Source: Firmicutes bacterium UBA4881
GTDB lineage: Bacteria; Bacillota; DTU065
Length of the DNA: 64,000 nucleotides
Assembly (NCBI GenBank): GCA_002399235.1
Contig: DHDH01000001.1
Span: 117,793 to 181,792, forward strand
Reading direction: 5' to 3'
Position 1 is the stretch's first letter. The number at the start of each line of letters is the position of its first letter. Below are positions 44,636 to 53,768 of the stretch, piece after piece. Both the position numbers and the translations under genes were made by a program. The notes under the pieces were generated by a model. The model did no database searches, was not told the DNA's origin, and saw only the letters and a list, made by a program, of their open reading frames with translations.

Positions 44636-45734
44636 GAAATATCGGGCAGCAACCATGGCCGCAGCTATGGAAATGGTAAAAAAAGAATTAGGTACAGAGG
44701 CTTTAATTATTGAAACAAGAGAAGTTAAGAAAAAAGGTATCGCCCGTTGGTTCTCTGCTCCGATAGTCGAAGTCACAGCAGCTTTAGAAGAAGAAACGAA
44801 AGAGATAATTAAACCACAAAATGTAGCAGCGAGCAAGGATCCATACCCCAGTTCTACTAGTAACCCAGTCAGCGAAATTGCTTTACTAAAAGAAATGATC
44901 GACGACCTAAGGAAGGAAACTGCTCTGCAAAGTTTGAAAAACGATGGCAAAGAAACAGGGAGCATTGAACCACTTAGTACGATCAGGTCGAAGTTAACCA
45001 ATACAGGGATGAGTGTTGAAGCAGCAGATAGTATTTTAATGGAGCTAATCTACCAAGGTGTAGATTTAAGAAGTGCCCAATCTATCGATGTCGGTATTAG
45101 ACAAGCATTAAAGAAAGTGATTAAGGTTGGTGTACCAAAACAAAATAAAAAACCCTATATTATCTTTTTAGTAGGAACCACAGGGGTTGGTAAGACCACT
45201 ACCTTAGGTAAATTGGCTGCTAAATATCATTTAGTGAATAACTTAAAAGTTGGACTTATCACAATAGATACTTACCGTATTGCTGCTGTAGAGCAACTAA
45301 AAACCTATGCTGAAATTATTAATATTCCTATTGAGGTGGCCTTTAGTCCTGAGGATTATGCCAAATCGCTAAAACGTTATGTAGACATGGATATTATTCT
45401 TGTTGATACAGCAGGAAGAAGCCAAAATAACTTGATTCAGGTAGGAGAAATCCACGATTTTCTGGCAGATGAAAAGCCAGATGAAATGCATTTAGTTATT
45501 AATGCTACAACTAAGCTAGAAGATTGTAGTAGCATTTTAGCAGCCTTTTTACCTTTGGGGGTCACACATATAATATATTCTAAAGCAGATGAGACCTTAT
45601 CACATGGTACTCTCTTAGATATTATGCAAATGTCTAATTTGCCTATAAGTTATATAGCTAATGGACAACGCGTACCTGAAGACTTGGTTTTGGCTGAAGT
45701 GGATAATATTGTAGAAATGATATTGGAGGGCTAG
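44625..45734 (+). CDS. flhF: Flagellar SRP-type GTPase FlhF
   Basis: SRP-family GTPase that sets flagellar number and position. G1 is GTTGVGKTTTLGKLA and VDTAGRSQNN is G3. The N-terminal basic B-domain (about 1-110) is present. It starts inside the end of flhA and is followed after two bases by flhG. Confidence 0.95.
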   Translation: MQVKKYRAATMAAAMEMVKKELGTEALIIETREVKKKGIARWFSAPIVEVTAALEEETKEIIKPQNVAASKDPYPSSTSNPVSEIALLKEMIDDLRKETALQSLKNDGKETGSIEPLSTIRSKLTNTGMSVEAADSILMELIYQGVDLRSAQSIDVGIRQALKKVIKVGVPKQNKKPYIIFLVGTTGVGKTTTLGKLAAKYHLVNNLKVGLITIDTYRIAAVEQLKTYAEIINIPIEVAFSPEDYAKSLKRYVDMDIILVDTAGRSQNNLIQVGEIHDFLADEKPDEMHLVINATTKLEDCSSILAAFLPLGVTHIIYSKADETLSHGTLLDIMQMSNLPISYIANGQRVPEDLVLAEVDNIVEMILEG

Positions 45735-45736
45735 CG

Positions 45737-46612
45737 ATGGAAGATCAAGCCAGAGGTTTGCGTCAGCTAGCAGCACAGTTTAATTCGAAAGCACGAACGA
45801 TTGTTATAACTAGTGGCAAGGGAGGAGTAGGCAAAACTTCTCTTGCTGTTAATTTGGCAATTGCTTTAAGCGAAAGAGGTAAGCAAGTAGCTATTTTAGA
45901 TGGCGATTTAGGTTTAGCAAATGCTGATCTACTAATGGGAGTAAGAGCTACTTATAACATAAAACATCTTGTTGATGGCCAAAAAAGGGTAAGTGAAATA
46001 ATTGTCCATGGTCCTAAAGGAGTAAAACTTATTCCCGGCGGTTCTGGTATACCAGAAATAACCAATATGAGTGAAATTCGTGTCAAAGGAATTATTGAAG
46101 CCTTAGGAGTATTAGATCAATATGTAGATTTCCTCATCATTGATACAGGTGCTGGTATCTCTAAGCAGGTCTTAGCCTTTGCTTTAGCCGCGGACGAGAT
46201 CCTTGTGGTTACCACTCCAGAACCTACATCACTTGCAGATGCCTACGGTATTATTAAAGTGGTAAATAATGGCAATCCACAAATGCCAATTAATATTGTA
46301 GTCAATCAAGCAGACGGGATAGAAGATGGCAAACGAGTCTTTGAGCGGTTAGAGATTGTTTGCCAACGTTTTGTTAATAAGAACGTTGGTTTAGCTGGTA
46401 TTATTCCTTTTGATTATAATGTTAGTAAAGCTATTCGCTCTCAAGAACCAATAGTTATTGGTCAGCCAACCAGCAAAGCAGCTTTAGCAATTAATAGAAT
46501 AGCAGCTGATTATTTAAATGCTTTAGAAAAAGTAGAGATAAACACAAACCAGTCGCAGAATAGTAAAGGGTTCAAGGGCTTATTGGAGAGGATGGCTCGT
46601 TTGTTAAGATGA
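45737..46612 (+). CDS. flhG: MinD-like ATPase FlhG (YlxH)
   Basis: Partner of FlhF. Deviant Walker A SGKGGVGKTSLAVNLA, switch II DTGAGIS and a C-terminal amphipathic helix (FKGLLERMARLL) for membrane binding. 291 residues. In Bacillus the cheBAWCD genes follow; here fliA follows directly. Confidence 0.95.
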   Translation: MEDQARGLRQLAAQFNSKARTIVITSGKGGVGKTSLAVNLAIALSERGKQVAILDGDLGLANADLLMGVRATYNIKHLVDGQKRVSEIIVHGPKGVKLIPGGSGIPEITNMSEIRVKGIIEALGVLDQYVDFLIIDTGAGISKQVLAFALAADEILVVTTPEPTSLADAYGIIKVVNNGNPQMPINIVVNQADGIEDGKRVFERLEIVCQRFVNKNVGLAGIIPFDYNVSKAIRSQEPIVIGQPTSKAALAINRIAADYLNALEKVEINTNQSQNSKGFKGLLERMARLLR

Positions 46613-46625
46613 GGAGTGTGAGCCT

Positions 46626-47390
46626 ATGCTCCCAGTTAATGATATATGGGCTCAGTTAAAAGCTGGGCCTGCTGAGGCGAAAGATGCACGCGATCAAATT
46701 ATTGAGAACCATTTATATTTAGTACAAGAGATGGCTAGAGCACTCTCGAAAAGCTTACCAAAACATATCGATGTTGAAGAGTTAGAGAGCTTTGGTGTGA
46801 TGGGCCTTTTAGATGCTGTGGACAAGTTTGAGCCAGAAAGAGGAGTACCTTTTGAAGTTTATGGTAGACAAAGAATCAAAGGGGCAATTATAGATGGATT
46901 ACGTAAAGCCGATTGGTTATCAACCACGGCAAGACGTCGTGCGAAAGAAATTGCTGCAACCTACGATCGCTTAGAACTCCAATTGATGCGTGCCGCTACC
47001 GACGAAGAGGTGGCACAAGAATTGAGCCTTGATGTACAAGAGTTTCGTAAAGTTCTTGTCGAGATAGGCAGAGAGTTAGTATCTTTGGAGGCACCTATAG
47101 CTGTAGATCAAGAAGGACATTCCCAATCCTTAATAGAGATAATTCCCTCGAAAGAGGATATTGGCTATACGCTAGAGAAAAATCATGCTAAAGACCTCTT
47201 AGTTGATGCTATTGACAAGTTACCTAAAAAGGAACGTTTAGTTATTGCTTTGCACTATTATGAAGGACTTAATCTTACTGAAATAGCCGATGTACTTGAA
47301 CTATCTACCTCACGTATCTCACAACTCCATACTAAAGCGATACTAAGACTTAGGGGTCGTTTAGGAAGAAAAAAAGCGGAGTTGTTTTAG
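46626..47390 (+). CDS. fliA: Flagellar RNA polymerase sigma factor FliA/SigD (sigma-28)
   Basis: 254-residue sigma-70 family group 3 factor. Region 2 has DVEELESFGVMGLLDAVDKF and PFEVYGRQRIKGAIIDGLRK, and region 4 has LTEIADVLELSTSRISQLH. It directs late flagellar genes such as flagellin, which are not in this window. It is preceded by GAGGAGTGTGAGCCT. Confidence 0.96.
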   Translation: MLPVNDIWAQLKAGPAEAKDARDQIIENHLYLVQEMARALSKSLPKHIDVEELESFGVMGLLDAVDKFEPERGVPFEVYGRQRIKGAIIDGLRKADWLSTTARRRAKEIAATYDRLELQLMRAATDEEVAQELSLDVQEFRKVLVEIGRELVSLEAPIAVDQEGHSQSLIEIIPSKEDIGYTLEKNHAKDLLVDAIDKLPKKERLVIALHYYEGLNLTEIADVLELSTSRISQLHTKAILRLRGRLGRKKAELF

Positions 47391-47416
47391 AATCTTTGTA
47401 TTAAGGGGGCTTTTCT

Positions 47417-47728
47417 ATGTCTATAAAACCTGTAGACATGCAGATTCTTCTGCCTCGATCTCAGGAGATACAAAGAGGAGAAATAGTCAAAGACCATAAA
47501 ACAGGTGCTGACGCCCAAGCTGTTCTTATTGCGAACCAAAAGGAAACAATTAAGAGGCAAAAGCATGTTCTTGAAGCACAAAAAGGCGAAGAAGGAAAAA
47601 TACGTGATGAAGGCCAGAAAAAAGGTGATAACCAAGCTAGACAGTTTTCTACAAGGAAGAATAAAAAAGAAGACGAACTTGATTGTGCACCTGAAAATTT
47701 AGGTAAAAACATAGATATTAAGATTTGA
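47417..47728 (+). CDS. Hypothetical protein next to sigma-28
   Basis: 103 residues, highly charged and probably unstructured. The N-terminus MSIKPVDMQILLPRSQEI resembles small proteins found next to sigD in clostridia. AAGGGGGC precedes the ATG. Function unknown. Confidence 0.7.
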   Translation: MSIKPVDMQILLPRSQEIQRGEIVKDHKTGADAQAVLIANQKETIKRQKHVLEAQKGEEGKIRDEGQKKGDNQARQFSTRKNKKEDELDCAPENLGKNIDIKI

Positions 47729-47746
47729 GAAAGCAGGTGGGTGTAG

Positions 47747-48166
47747 TTGCCGTACATCCTACTCGGAATTGGAATATTATTTATTGGTTTAGCGATAATG
47801 ATTACAGATAAAAAAGCTGAAAACCAGGCAAGTGATGTAGTAAACAATAACCAGAGTGAAAGATATGGTTCTTTTATGGATGAGCTAAACGAGAGTGTTC
47901 AAGCAGCCGAAGAACACATTGATGCACGTATTGCAGAATTAGGAAAGTTACAAGAGACAATCGATAATTCGCTCCAATATTGGCAAGAAGCCATAAAAAA
48001 AGCCCAAATTGTTGATAAAGAGCAACGCCTTCCACAAAAGCATAAAGAGGTATTAACTCTTAAACGTAATGGATTAAATATTTCCGAAATAGCTAAACGG
48101 ATGAATATAGGTAAAGGCGAAGTCGAATTAATTTTGGCGTTATATGAGGCAGGTGAAGTGCATTGA
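47747..48166 (+). CDS. DUF6115/SwrB-like protein
   Basis: 139 residues, TTG start. One N-terminal membrane helix (about 2-19), a coiled coil (45-85) and a C-terminal helix-turn-helix-like motif LKRNGLNISEIAKRMNIGKG. The layout matches Bacillus SwrB (YlxL), which follows sigD and promotes basal-body maturation. It overlaps the next gene by four bases. Confidence 0.7.
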   Translation: MPYILLGIGILFIGLAIMITDKKAENQASDVVNNNQSERYGSFMDELNESVQAAEEHIDARIAELGKLQETIDNSLQYWQEAIKKAQIVDKEQRLPQKHKEVLTLKRNGLNISEIAKRMNIGKGEVELILALYEAGEVH

Positions 48167-48648
48167 AATCATACAAAGATTTTCTCTTGGGTTTAGGACT
48201 GGGACTTATATTTACAGCTTTGTTTTGGATTGTTTCCTTGCACTCGCCGGTGAATGATACCGATGTGATTCAGAGAGCGCAGGAATTAGGAATGGTTTTC
48301 CCTAAAGATTTAGGTGCTCCTCAAACTGTTCTAGCTACAACAGAATCAACAAAAGAAGCTGAGGATGAAATAGCTAAAGAAAACACTCTTGTTTCTAAAG
48401 AAGAAGAAACAGTTGTTGTCAAAAGCCCAGAAGAAAAAATTGTTAGCTACACTGTTAGCCGTGGTTCTAGTGCTAAACAAGTTGCTGACGAACTGTACGC
48501 TTTAGGAGTAATTAGCGACGCTAATCAACTTGTAGAAGAACTAAAGAAAATGCAACTAACAGCTAAAGTAAAAGCTCGCAAGCTTAAATTTGATATAGCT
48601 AATGGACCTGTAGAACTATATACTGTAATTAGAGAACTGACTAAATAA
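48163..48648 (+). CDS. Membrane-anchored protein with MltG-N-terminal-like domain
   Basis: 161 residues, TTG start. A membrane helix (about 7-26), a Glu/Lys-rich linker, and a C-terminal segment YTVSRGSSAKQVADELYALG similar to the LysM-like domain before MltG/YceG catalytic domains. The catalytic part is absent. It is the last gene of the flagellar operon before the terminator. Confidence 0.65.
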   Translation: MKSYKDFLLGLGLGLIFTALFWIVSLHSPVNDTDVIQRAQELGMVFPKDLGAPQTVLATTESTKEAEDEIAKENTLVSKEEETVVVKSPEEKIVSYTVSRGSSAKQVADELYALGVISDANQLVEELKKMQLTAKVKARKLKFDIANGPVELYTVIRELTK

Positions 48649-48662
48649 TGGGATAAAATGAT

Positions 48663-48690
48663 GCGGAACAGTTATGTTCCGCTTTTTTTA
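48663..48690 (+). terminator. Terminator of the flagellar operon
   Basis: GCGGAACA (48663-48670) pairs with TGTTCCGC (48675-48682), a 4-base GTTA loop, followed by seven T. Confidence 0.92.
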
Positions 48691-48761
48691 GTTAATAAGT
48701 AGGGATCTTTTCTATTAAAGGGAAAATATAGATATAATTAACCACTGGGAGGATGATACTT

Positions 48762-49697
48762 ATGCCTCAAGTTAGTGGAATAAAAAATTACGTTGAATTA
48801 ACTTATGGTGAATTGCAAAGCTTAAAAAAAGACAGGACTGTTATGTTGCTAAGTGTCAGCCCTATCGAGGTACATGGTTGGCATTTACCAGTAGGAACAG
48901 ATGTCATTATTGCTGAGCATCTTTTAGAGCGCTATGCTAATGAATTGAAAATGCGGCATCCTGATCTTACTTTAGTTAAACTACCACCACTTTACGTTGG
49001 TTCTGATGCCCTACCACTACCTGGTTCTTTATCAGTAGATGCTAAATATCTACAAGGGATATTATTTTCGTATGGGAAAGGTCTGGCCAAACAAGGTTTT
49101 CACTATCTTTTTGTCGCTGATAACCATGGTGGACCCAGGCACCAAATGGCAATTGAAGCAGCAGCAAGAAAACTGTGGCGTAAATATAAGTTCTATTTAC
49201 TCGATCCTTTTAACGCAGATTTTAGGAAAATGGTACAGCATGACCGGGATCTTTTATCAAAAACCGGTTTGCAACCGGGTAATTGTGGCGACGATACCGA
49301 CAGTCATGCAGGTACTAACGAGACTTCGCTAATGTTAGCTGTGGATCCAAATTATATTAAAGAAGATTATCCTGATTCTCTTGCTTCTAAACCAGTAAGA
49401 AAAAAGGGACACGCTAAGTTAGTAACTAATTTAGCAACTTTCTTAAGAAAATGTGGTTTAAAAGAGACCGGTGAAGATCTACTACATTTAGCAGAAACAT
49501 TAGCTTGGGTAAGTGATCCAGAAATGAAGCCGTACATGGGAGATCCAGTTAAAGCAACTAAAGAAGCTGGGGAAGCAATGCTAAAAGCTAGACTAGATGA
49601 TGCAATAGAATTGTTTGAAAAAGCTCTAAGAGGAGAAAAGGTGCAGATAAGACCATTATTATGGAGCTTAAGGGTACTAAGAAAATTACCCGAGTAA
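48762..49697 (+). CDS. Creatininase family protein
   Basis: Metal-dependent amidohydrolase-fold protein of 311 residues. Metal-site motifs are SPIEVHGWHLPVGTD, VADNHGGPRHQ and DSHAGTNETSLML, close to the family's EQHGPHLPxGTD, NGHGGN and HAGxxETS. The substrate may be creatinine-like, a formamide or a cofactor intermediate. The ATG nine bases after GGGAGG is preferred to the one at 48753. Confidence 0.85.
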   Translation: MPQVSGIKNYVELTYGELQSLKKDRTVMLLSVSPIEVHGWHLPVGTDVIIAEHLLERYANELKMRHPDLTLVKLPPLYVGSDALPLPGSLSVDAKYLQGILFSYGKGLAKQGFHYLFVADNHGGPRHQMAIEAAARKLWRKYKFYLLDPFNADFRKMVQHDRDLLSKTGLQPGNCGDDTDSHAGTNETSLMLAVDPNYIKEDYPDSLASKPVRKKGHAKLVTNLATFLRKCGLKETGEDLLHLAETLAWVSDPEMKPYMGDPVKATKEAGEAMLKARLDDAIELFEKALRGEKVQIRPLLWSLRVLRKLPE

Positions 49698-49871
49698 ATT
49701 TTAATGATAGCTTCTCTTTTGACGACTTCTGGGTGGGTTAATTAGAGTTTAATCTAAAGTTTAAGTTTTTTTATTGAAAGGCTAAATTGAAGAAGCTATT
49801 GCTAGCTCCATGTGCTTAAAAAGTAGCAATTTGGGGTGGTAGTTCTTCTTAGTACATTCTAAGTGTACCTC

Positions 49872-49900
49872 TTGTTAAACATTTTGCCATATGGTATACT
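49872..49900 (+). promoter_or_regulatory. Sigma-A promoter of rpsB
   Basis: TTGTTA (49872-49877) and TATACT (49895-49900) are 17 bases apart, with TGG before the -10 as an extended element. Transcription would start near 49907. Confidence 0.8.
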
Positions 49901-49908
49901 ACTTAACG

Positions 49909-49987
49909 GTGTGAAAAACACACCCGAATTGATCAACAAGATAGTGCCTCAAGCTATTTGTGGTGTTTTGTTGAGGTGAAATTCGGG
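49909..49987 (+). ncRNA. Structured 5' leader of rpsB, candidate S2 autoregulatory element
   Basis: After a short GGTGTG/CACACC hairpin, CCCGAATT (49923-49930) pairs with AATTCGGG (49980-49987). Inside it TCAACAA (49933-49939) pairs with TTGTTGA (49968-49974), separated by an asymmetric internal loop GA/GGTGA. An apical ATAG/CTAT helix completes it. The stem ends 10 bases before the AAAGGAGG site. A role in S2 feedback is inferred from position and structure. Confidence 0.6.
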
Positions 49988-50013
49988 GAGGTAAAACTAA
50001 AGGAGGTAATACT

Positions 50014-50784
50014 GTGGGCGTAGTTTCTATGAAACAGTTGCTCGAAGCTGGTGTTCATTTCGGACATCAGACTAGAAGATGGAATCCTAAGATGAAACCA
50101 TACATCTTCACCGAGCGTAATGGCATTTACATTATCGACTTACAGAAGACTGTTAAAAAGATTGAGGACGCATACGAATTTATTCGCGGGATTATTGCTT
50201 CTGGAGATAGCATTCTTTTTGTCGGTACAAAGAAGCAAGCTCAAGACACCATCAGAGAAGAAGCCGAACGTTGCGGTCAATTCTTTGTTAACGAGCGTTG
50301 GCTTGGTGGTATGTTAACTAACTTTAAGACTATTCGTTCCCGTGTCAAGTACATGCAAAAGTTAGCCGAGATGGAGACTAATGGTAGTTTTGAACTGCTA
50401 CCTAAAAAGGAAGTACTTGAGTTAAAACAAGAACAAGCAAAACTCAAGAAATATCTCGGTGGCATTGAAAACATGACCAAGCTACCTGGTGTTCTGTTTA
50501 TTATCGATCCACGTAAAGAGCGTATCGCAGTAGCAGAAGCTAGAAAACTTGGTATTCCAACAGTTGCCATTGTAGATACTAACTGTGATCCTGATGAAGT
50601 AGATTATGTTATTCCTGGTAACGACGATGCTATTCGTGCTGTCAAACTCATTGCTTCAGTAATTGCTGATGCTGTTATCGAAGCTAAAGAGGGTCAAGAT
50701 GCAGCTTCAGCCAATGAAAGTAATGACAGCGGGGAAAGCTTGGATATACTAGATAGTAGTGACGCCATGGATTCAGAGGAGTAA
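50014..50784 (+). CDS. rpsB: 30S ribosomal protein S2
   Basis: 256 residues, GTG start after AAAGGAGG. MKQLLEAGVHFGHQTRRWNPKM is the universal S2 start and LPGVLFIIDPRKE and GIPTVAIVDTNCDPD follow. The last 25 residues are an acidic, Ser/Asp-rich tail typical of many Firmicutes. It heads the rpsB-tsf unit. Confidence 0.98.
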   Translation: MGVVSMKQLLEAGVHFGHQTRRWNPKMKPYIFTERNGIYIIDLQKTVKKIEDAYEFIRGIIASGDSILFVGTKKQAQDTIREEAERCGQFFVNERWLGGMLTNFKTIRSRVKYMQKLAEMETNGSFELLPKKEVLELKQEQAKLKKYLGGIENMTKLPGVLFIIDPRKERIAVAEARKLGIPTVAIVDTNCDPDEVDYVIPGNDDAIRAVKLIASVIADAVIEAKEGQDAASANESNDSGESLDILDSSDAMDSEE

Positions 50785-50792
50785 TGTTTTTT

Positions 50793-50829
50793 AAGGGGCG
50801 TGGAGGTCGGACTTTCACCCCCCTTTTTT
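50793..50829 (+). terminator. Terminator or attenuator between rpsB and tsf
   Basis: AAGGGG-c-GTGGAGG (50793-50806) pairs with CTTTCAC-c-CCCC-TT (50812-50825) around a TCGGA loop, followed by T. It probably lowers tsf transcription relative to rpsB. Confidence 0.8.
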
Positions 50830-50850
50830 GTAAAGAAAGGAGGCTTTCTA

Positions 50851-51774
50851 ATGACTATTACTGCTAATATGGTAAAAGAATTGCGCGAAAGAACAGGCGC
50901 AGGTATGATGGATTGTAAAAAAGCACTAGCAGAGAATAACGGCGACATGGAGAAAGCTATAGAGTTCTTGAGAGAAAAGGGCCTTGCTGCTGCTGCTAAA
51001 AAAGCTGGCCGCATTGCGGCAGAAGGTATTGTCTCTACTTTAGTTGAGGGCAATGTCGGTGTAATGGTTGAAGTTAACTGTGAAACAGACTTTGTGGCTA
51101 AGACTGAGGATTTTAGTGAACTCGTAGAGAAAACCTTGGCTTTTATTGCGAAAGAAAAGCCTGCTGATGTTGAGAGTCTTCTTAAGGCCTCTTATGAAGG
51201 CGCTACTTTTGAAGATTTTTTCAAAGCTCGTATTGCTAAAACTGGTGAAAACATGGCAGTACGTCGCTTCGTTGTTTTTGAACTCAATGATGCCAACGAA
51301 GGTCTCACCTCTTATATCCATCTCAATGGAAAAATTGGTGTACTAGTAAAAGCTAAAGTTGACAATGCTGAAGCAGCCAAAAGCGATGCGTTTAATGATT
51401 TGTTAAAAGATATTGCTTTGCAGATAGCTGCAGCTAATCCTTTATATTTGGATAAAACTCAAGTAGACAGTGAGAAGTTAGAAGAAGAAAGAAAGATCTA
51501 CAGAGTTCAAGCCTTGCAAGAAGGTAAGCCAGAGAAAATTGTGGATAAGATCGTGGAAGGTCGCTTAAGCAAATTCTATGGTGAAGTTTGCCTTCTTGAA
51601 CAAGAATTTATCAAAAACGACGATATGAAGGTCAATGCTTATATCAAGTCAGTTGCTAAAGAGTTAAACAGCAATATAACAATTCAGCAGTTTGCTCGTT
51701 TTGAGCGTGGCGAAGGTATTGAGAAAAAGACAGACGATCTAGCAGCTGAGGTCGCCGCCATGACTAAGTCCTGA
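50851..51774 (+). CDS. tsf: Translation elongation factor Ts
   Basis: Nucleotide exchange factor for EF-Tu. The N-terminal TITANMVKELRERTGAGMMD with CKKAL, and VNCETDFVAK in the core, are diagnostic. The ATG at 50851 follows AAAGGAGG; longer readings run into the terminator. 307 residues. Confidence 0.98.
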   Translation: MTITANMVKELRERTGAGMMDCKKALAENNGDMEKAIEFLREKGLAAAAKKAGRIAAEGIVSTLVEGNVGVMVEVNCETDFVAKTEDFSELVEKTLAFIAKEKPADVESLLKASYEGATFEDFFKARIAKTGENMAVRRFVVFELNDANEGLTSYIHLNGKIGVLVKAKVDNAEAAKSDAFNDLLKDIALQIAAANPLYLDKTQVDSEKLEEERKIYRVQALQEGKPEKIVDKIVEGRLSKFYGEVCLLEQEFIKNDDMKVNAYIKSVAKELNSNITIQQFARFERGEGIEKKTDDLAAEVAAMTKS

Positions 51775-51778
51775 TTTT

Positions 51779-51808
51779 AAAGAGAGCACCTCTGGTGTTC
51801 TCTTTTTT
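51779..51808 (+). terminator. Terminator after tsf
   Basis: GAGAGCACC pairs with GGTGTTCTC (51782-51802, one G-U pair) around TCT, followed by a T-run. Confidence 0.9.
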
Positions 51809-51883
51809 TATAGTTGTAAATAGCAGCTAAACAAGGAAATTTCTTCTAAAAATAGAATTATTATAAAGACAGGGGGATGGCAG

Positions 51884-52600
51884 ATGCAACCCAAATATCA
51901 TAGAGTATTACTTAAATTGAGTGGAGAAGCCCTTGCAGGTGATCAAGGACACGGACTAGACCCAGTGGTTTTAAGAAGAATATCACTAGAAATTAAAGAA
52001 TTAACTGATGCAGGAATTCAAGTTGCTTTAGTAGTTGGTGGCGGAAATATTTGGCGTGGTGCACGCGGAAGTGCCAAAGGTATGGATAGAGCTCAAGCAG
52101 ATTATATGGGTATGTTAGCTACCGTTATTAATGCCTTAGGACTCCAAGATGCGTTAGAACAAATTGATGTCGACACTCGCTGCATGACCGCTATTGAAAT
52201 GAGACAAATCGCTGAGCCATATATCAGACGCAGAGCTATACGTCATTTAGAAAAAGGTAGAGTGGTAATATTTGCTTCAGGGACAGGTAATCCTTATTTT
52301 TCAACAGATACTACAGCTGCATTAAGAGCTGCAGAGATTGAAGCTGAAGTAATATTAATGGCCAAACGTGGTGTAGATGGTGTCTATTCAGCCGACCCCA
52401 AAGAAGATCCTAATGCCACTAAATTTGATAGATTGGATTATTTAGAGGTTTTAAATAAAGGCTTAGGTATAATGGATGCAACAGCCGCTTCCCTTTGTAT
52501 GACCAACCACATACCAATGATTGTTTTCGATTTTAACGAAACAGGAAGTACTCTCAAAGCTGTAATGGGTGAGCCTGTGGGAACAGTGATTGGAGACTAG
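51884..52600 (+). CDS. pyrH: Uridylate kinase
   Basis: UMP kinase of the amino-acid kinase fold, 238 residues. LLKLSGEALAGDQGHGLDP, VVGGGNIWRG and DTTAALRAAEIEAE are typical. AGGGGG precedes the ATG. It is usually directly upstream of frr, but here a 616-base gap intervenes. Confidence 0.98.
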   Translation: MQPKYHRVLLKLSGEALAGDQGHGLDPVVLRRISLEIKELTDAGIQVALVVGGGNIWRGARGSAKGMDRAQADYMGMLATVINALGLQDALEQIDVDTRCMTAIEMRQIAEPYIRRRAIRHLEKGRVVIFASGTGNPYFSTDTTAALRAAEIEAEVILMAKRGVDGVYSADPKEDPNATKFDRLDYLEVLNKGLGIMDATAASLCMTNHIPMIVFDFNETGSTLKAVMGEPVGTVIGD

Positions 52601-53216
52601 TTAACCTAACCGAGTTAAGCATTTTATTTATTATTTATGGTTATAAAAGGTTAGAAAATTAGTTAACGATAACTAAGAAAAGACAATTAAGAACATTAAT
52701 AAGCTCCTAAAGAAAATGAATTCGCTAATGCTGGTTTTCTGTCACCGTCTATAGCTTAAAAGCGCAATTCATCTTTGAAACTAGCAAAAGAAACTCGTAT
52801 GAGTATGAAAACTTAGAGAAGCTAGATATAGTTTCATTTTCTAATAAACAAAGCTACTAGGTGAATATCTAGACAGGTGATATTAAAGATAAGATTCTCA
52901 TTATCAGAAAAGTTGATTTTTCTAAGAAGAGAAGGAGGTGAATCTGCTACGAGACAAATAGTCCTTCTATTATCCTTTGGTACAATCGAGGGTGTTATTA
53001 AGCTTAGGAAACAAGCTGGTGGCTTGTCTAAATGACTAAACTTAATGATTAAGAGAAAAACTAGTTACCTATCAGTACCAGGGGATAAGTTAAGATTGTT
53101 TTAGCGACCATAGCAAATGTAAAAAAGAAGTAAGTACAGCTTCCTTTATTTAATTACATGCTAAGGTAAAAGCGCTAAAGGGGGACTTTGTTTGTCTTAT
53201 ATGTAGCAGGAGAATA
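52601..53216. other. 616-base gap between pyrH and frr
   Basis: No intact gene is seen. AAGAGAAGGAGGTG at about 52927-52940 looks like a ribosome site but is followed by no ATG, GTG or TTG frame of useful length; one frame after an ACG codon stays open about 28 codons. AT-rich and full of stops. It may hold decayed genes and the frr promoter, none of which could be identified. Confidence 0.55.
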
Positions 53217-53765
53217 ATGGTCCTCGAAGATGCTAAGACAAAAATGGAGAAAGTTATTGAATCCACCAAAAAAGAGTTTGCTTCTTTAAGAACTGGTAGA
53301 GCCAATCCTAGCCTACTTGACCGGGTCGAAGTGGAGGCATATGGGACAAGAATGCCTTTGGATCAAGTAGCTATGGTTTCGGCACCTGAACCGAGGATGT
53401 TAGTCTTACAACCATATGATAAAAGCACTATTTCCGCCATCGAAAAAGCAATCCGTATTGCTGATTTAGGTCTTAACCCAACCAATGATGGGTCTTTAAT
53501 TAGAATAGCTATTCCAGCCTTAACTGAAGAGCGCCGTAAGGAAATGGTTAAAACGGCCAAAAAGATATCCGAAGAGATGAAGGTAGCTGTGCGTAATGTT
53601 CGCAGAGATGCCAATGAAGTAATTAAAAAGATGGAAAAAGCTAGCGAGATTACCGAAGACGATAGTAAAAAAAGTCAAAACGATATTCAAAAATTAACCG
53701 ACCAATATATTACTAAGGTAGAAGAAATACTAGCTGCTAAAGAAAAAGAGATCATGGAGGTTTAA
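53217..53765 (+). CDS. frr: Ribosome recycling factor
   Basis: 182 residues. It carries FASLRTGRANPSLLDRVEVE, YGTRMPLDQVA and DANEVIKKMEKASEITEDD, all family signatures. AGGAG lies four bases before the ATG. Confidence 0.98.
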   Translation: MVLEDAKTKMEKVIESTKKEFASLRTGRANPSLLDRVEVEAYGTRMPLDQVAMVSAPEPRMLVLQPYDKSTISAIEKAIRIADLGLNPTNDGSLIRIAIPALTEERRKEMVKTAKKISEEMKVAVRNVRRDANEVIKKMEKASEITEDDSKKSQNDIQKLTDQYITKVEEILAAKEKEIMEV

Positions 53766-53768
53766 TCC

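Noticed and set aside
52920..53035. TTG-started frame of about 40 codons in the pyrH-frr gap
   Set aside because: The start is not spaced from any ribosome site and no motif is seen.
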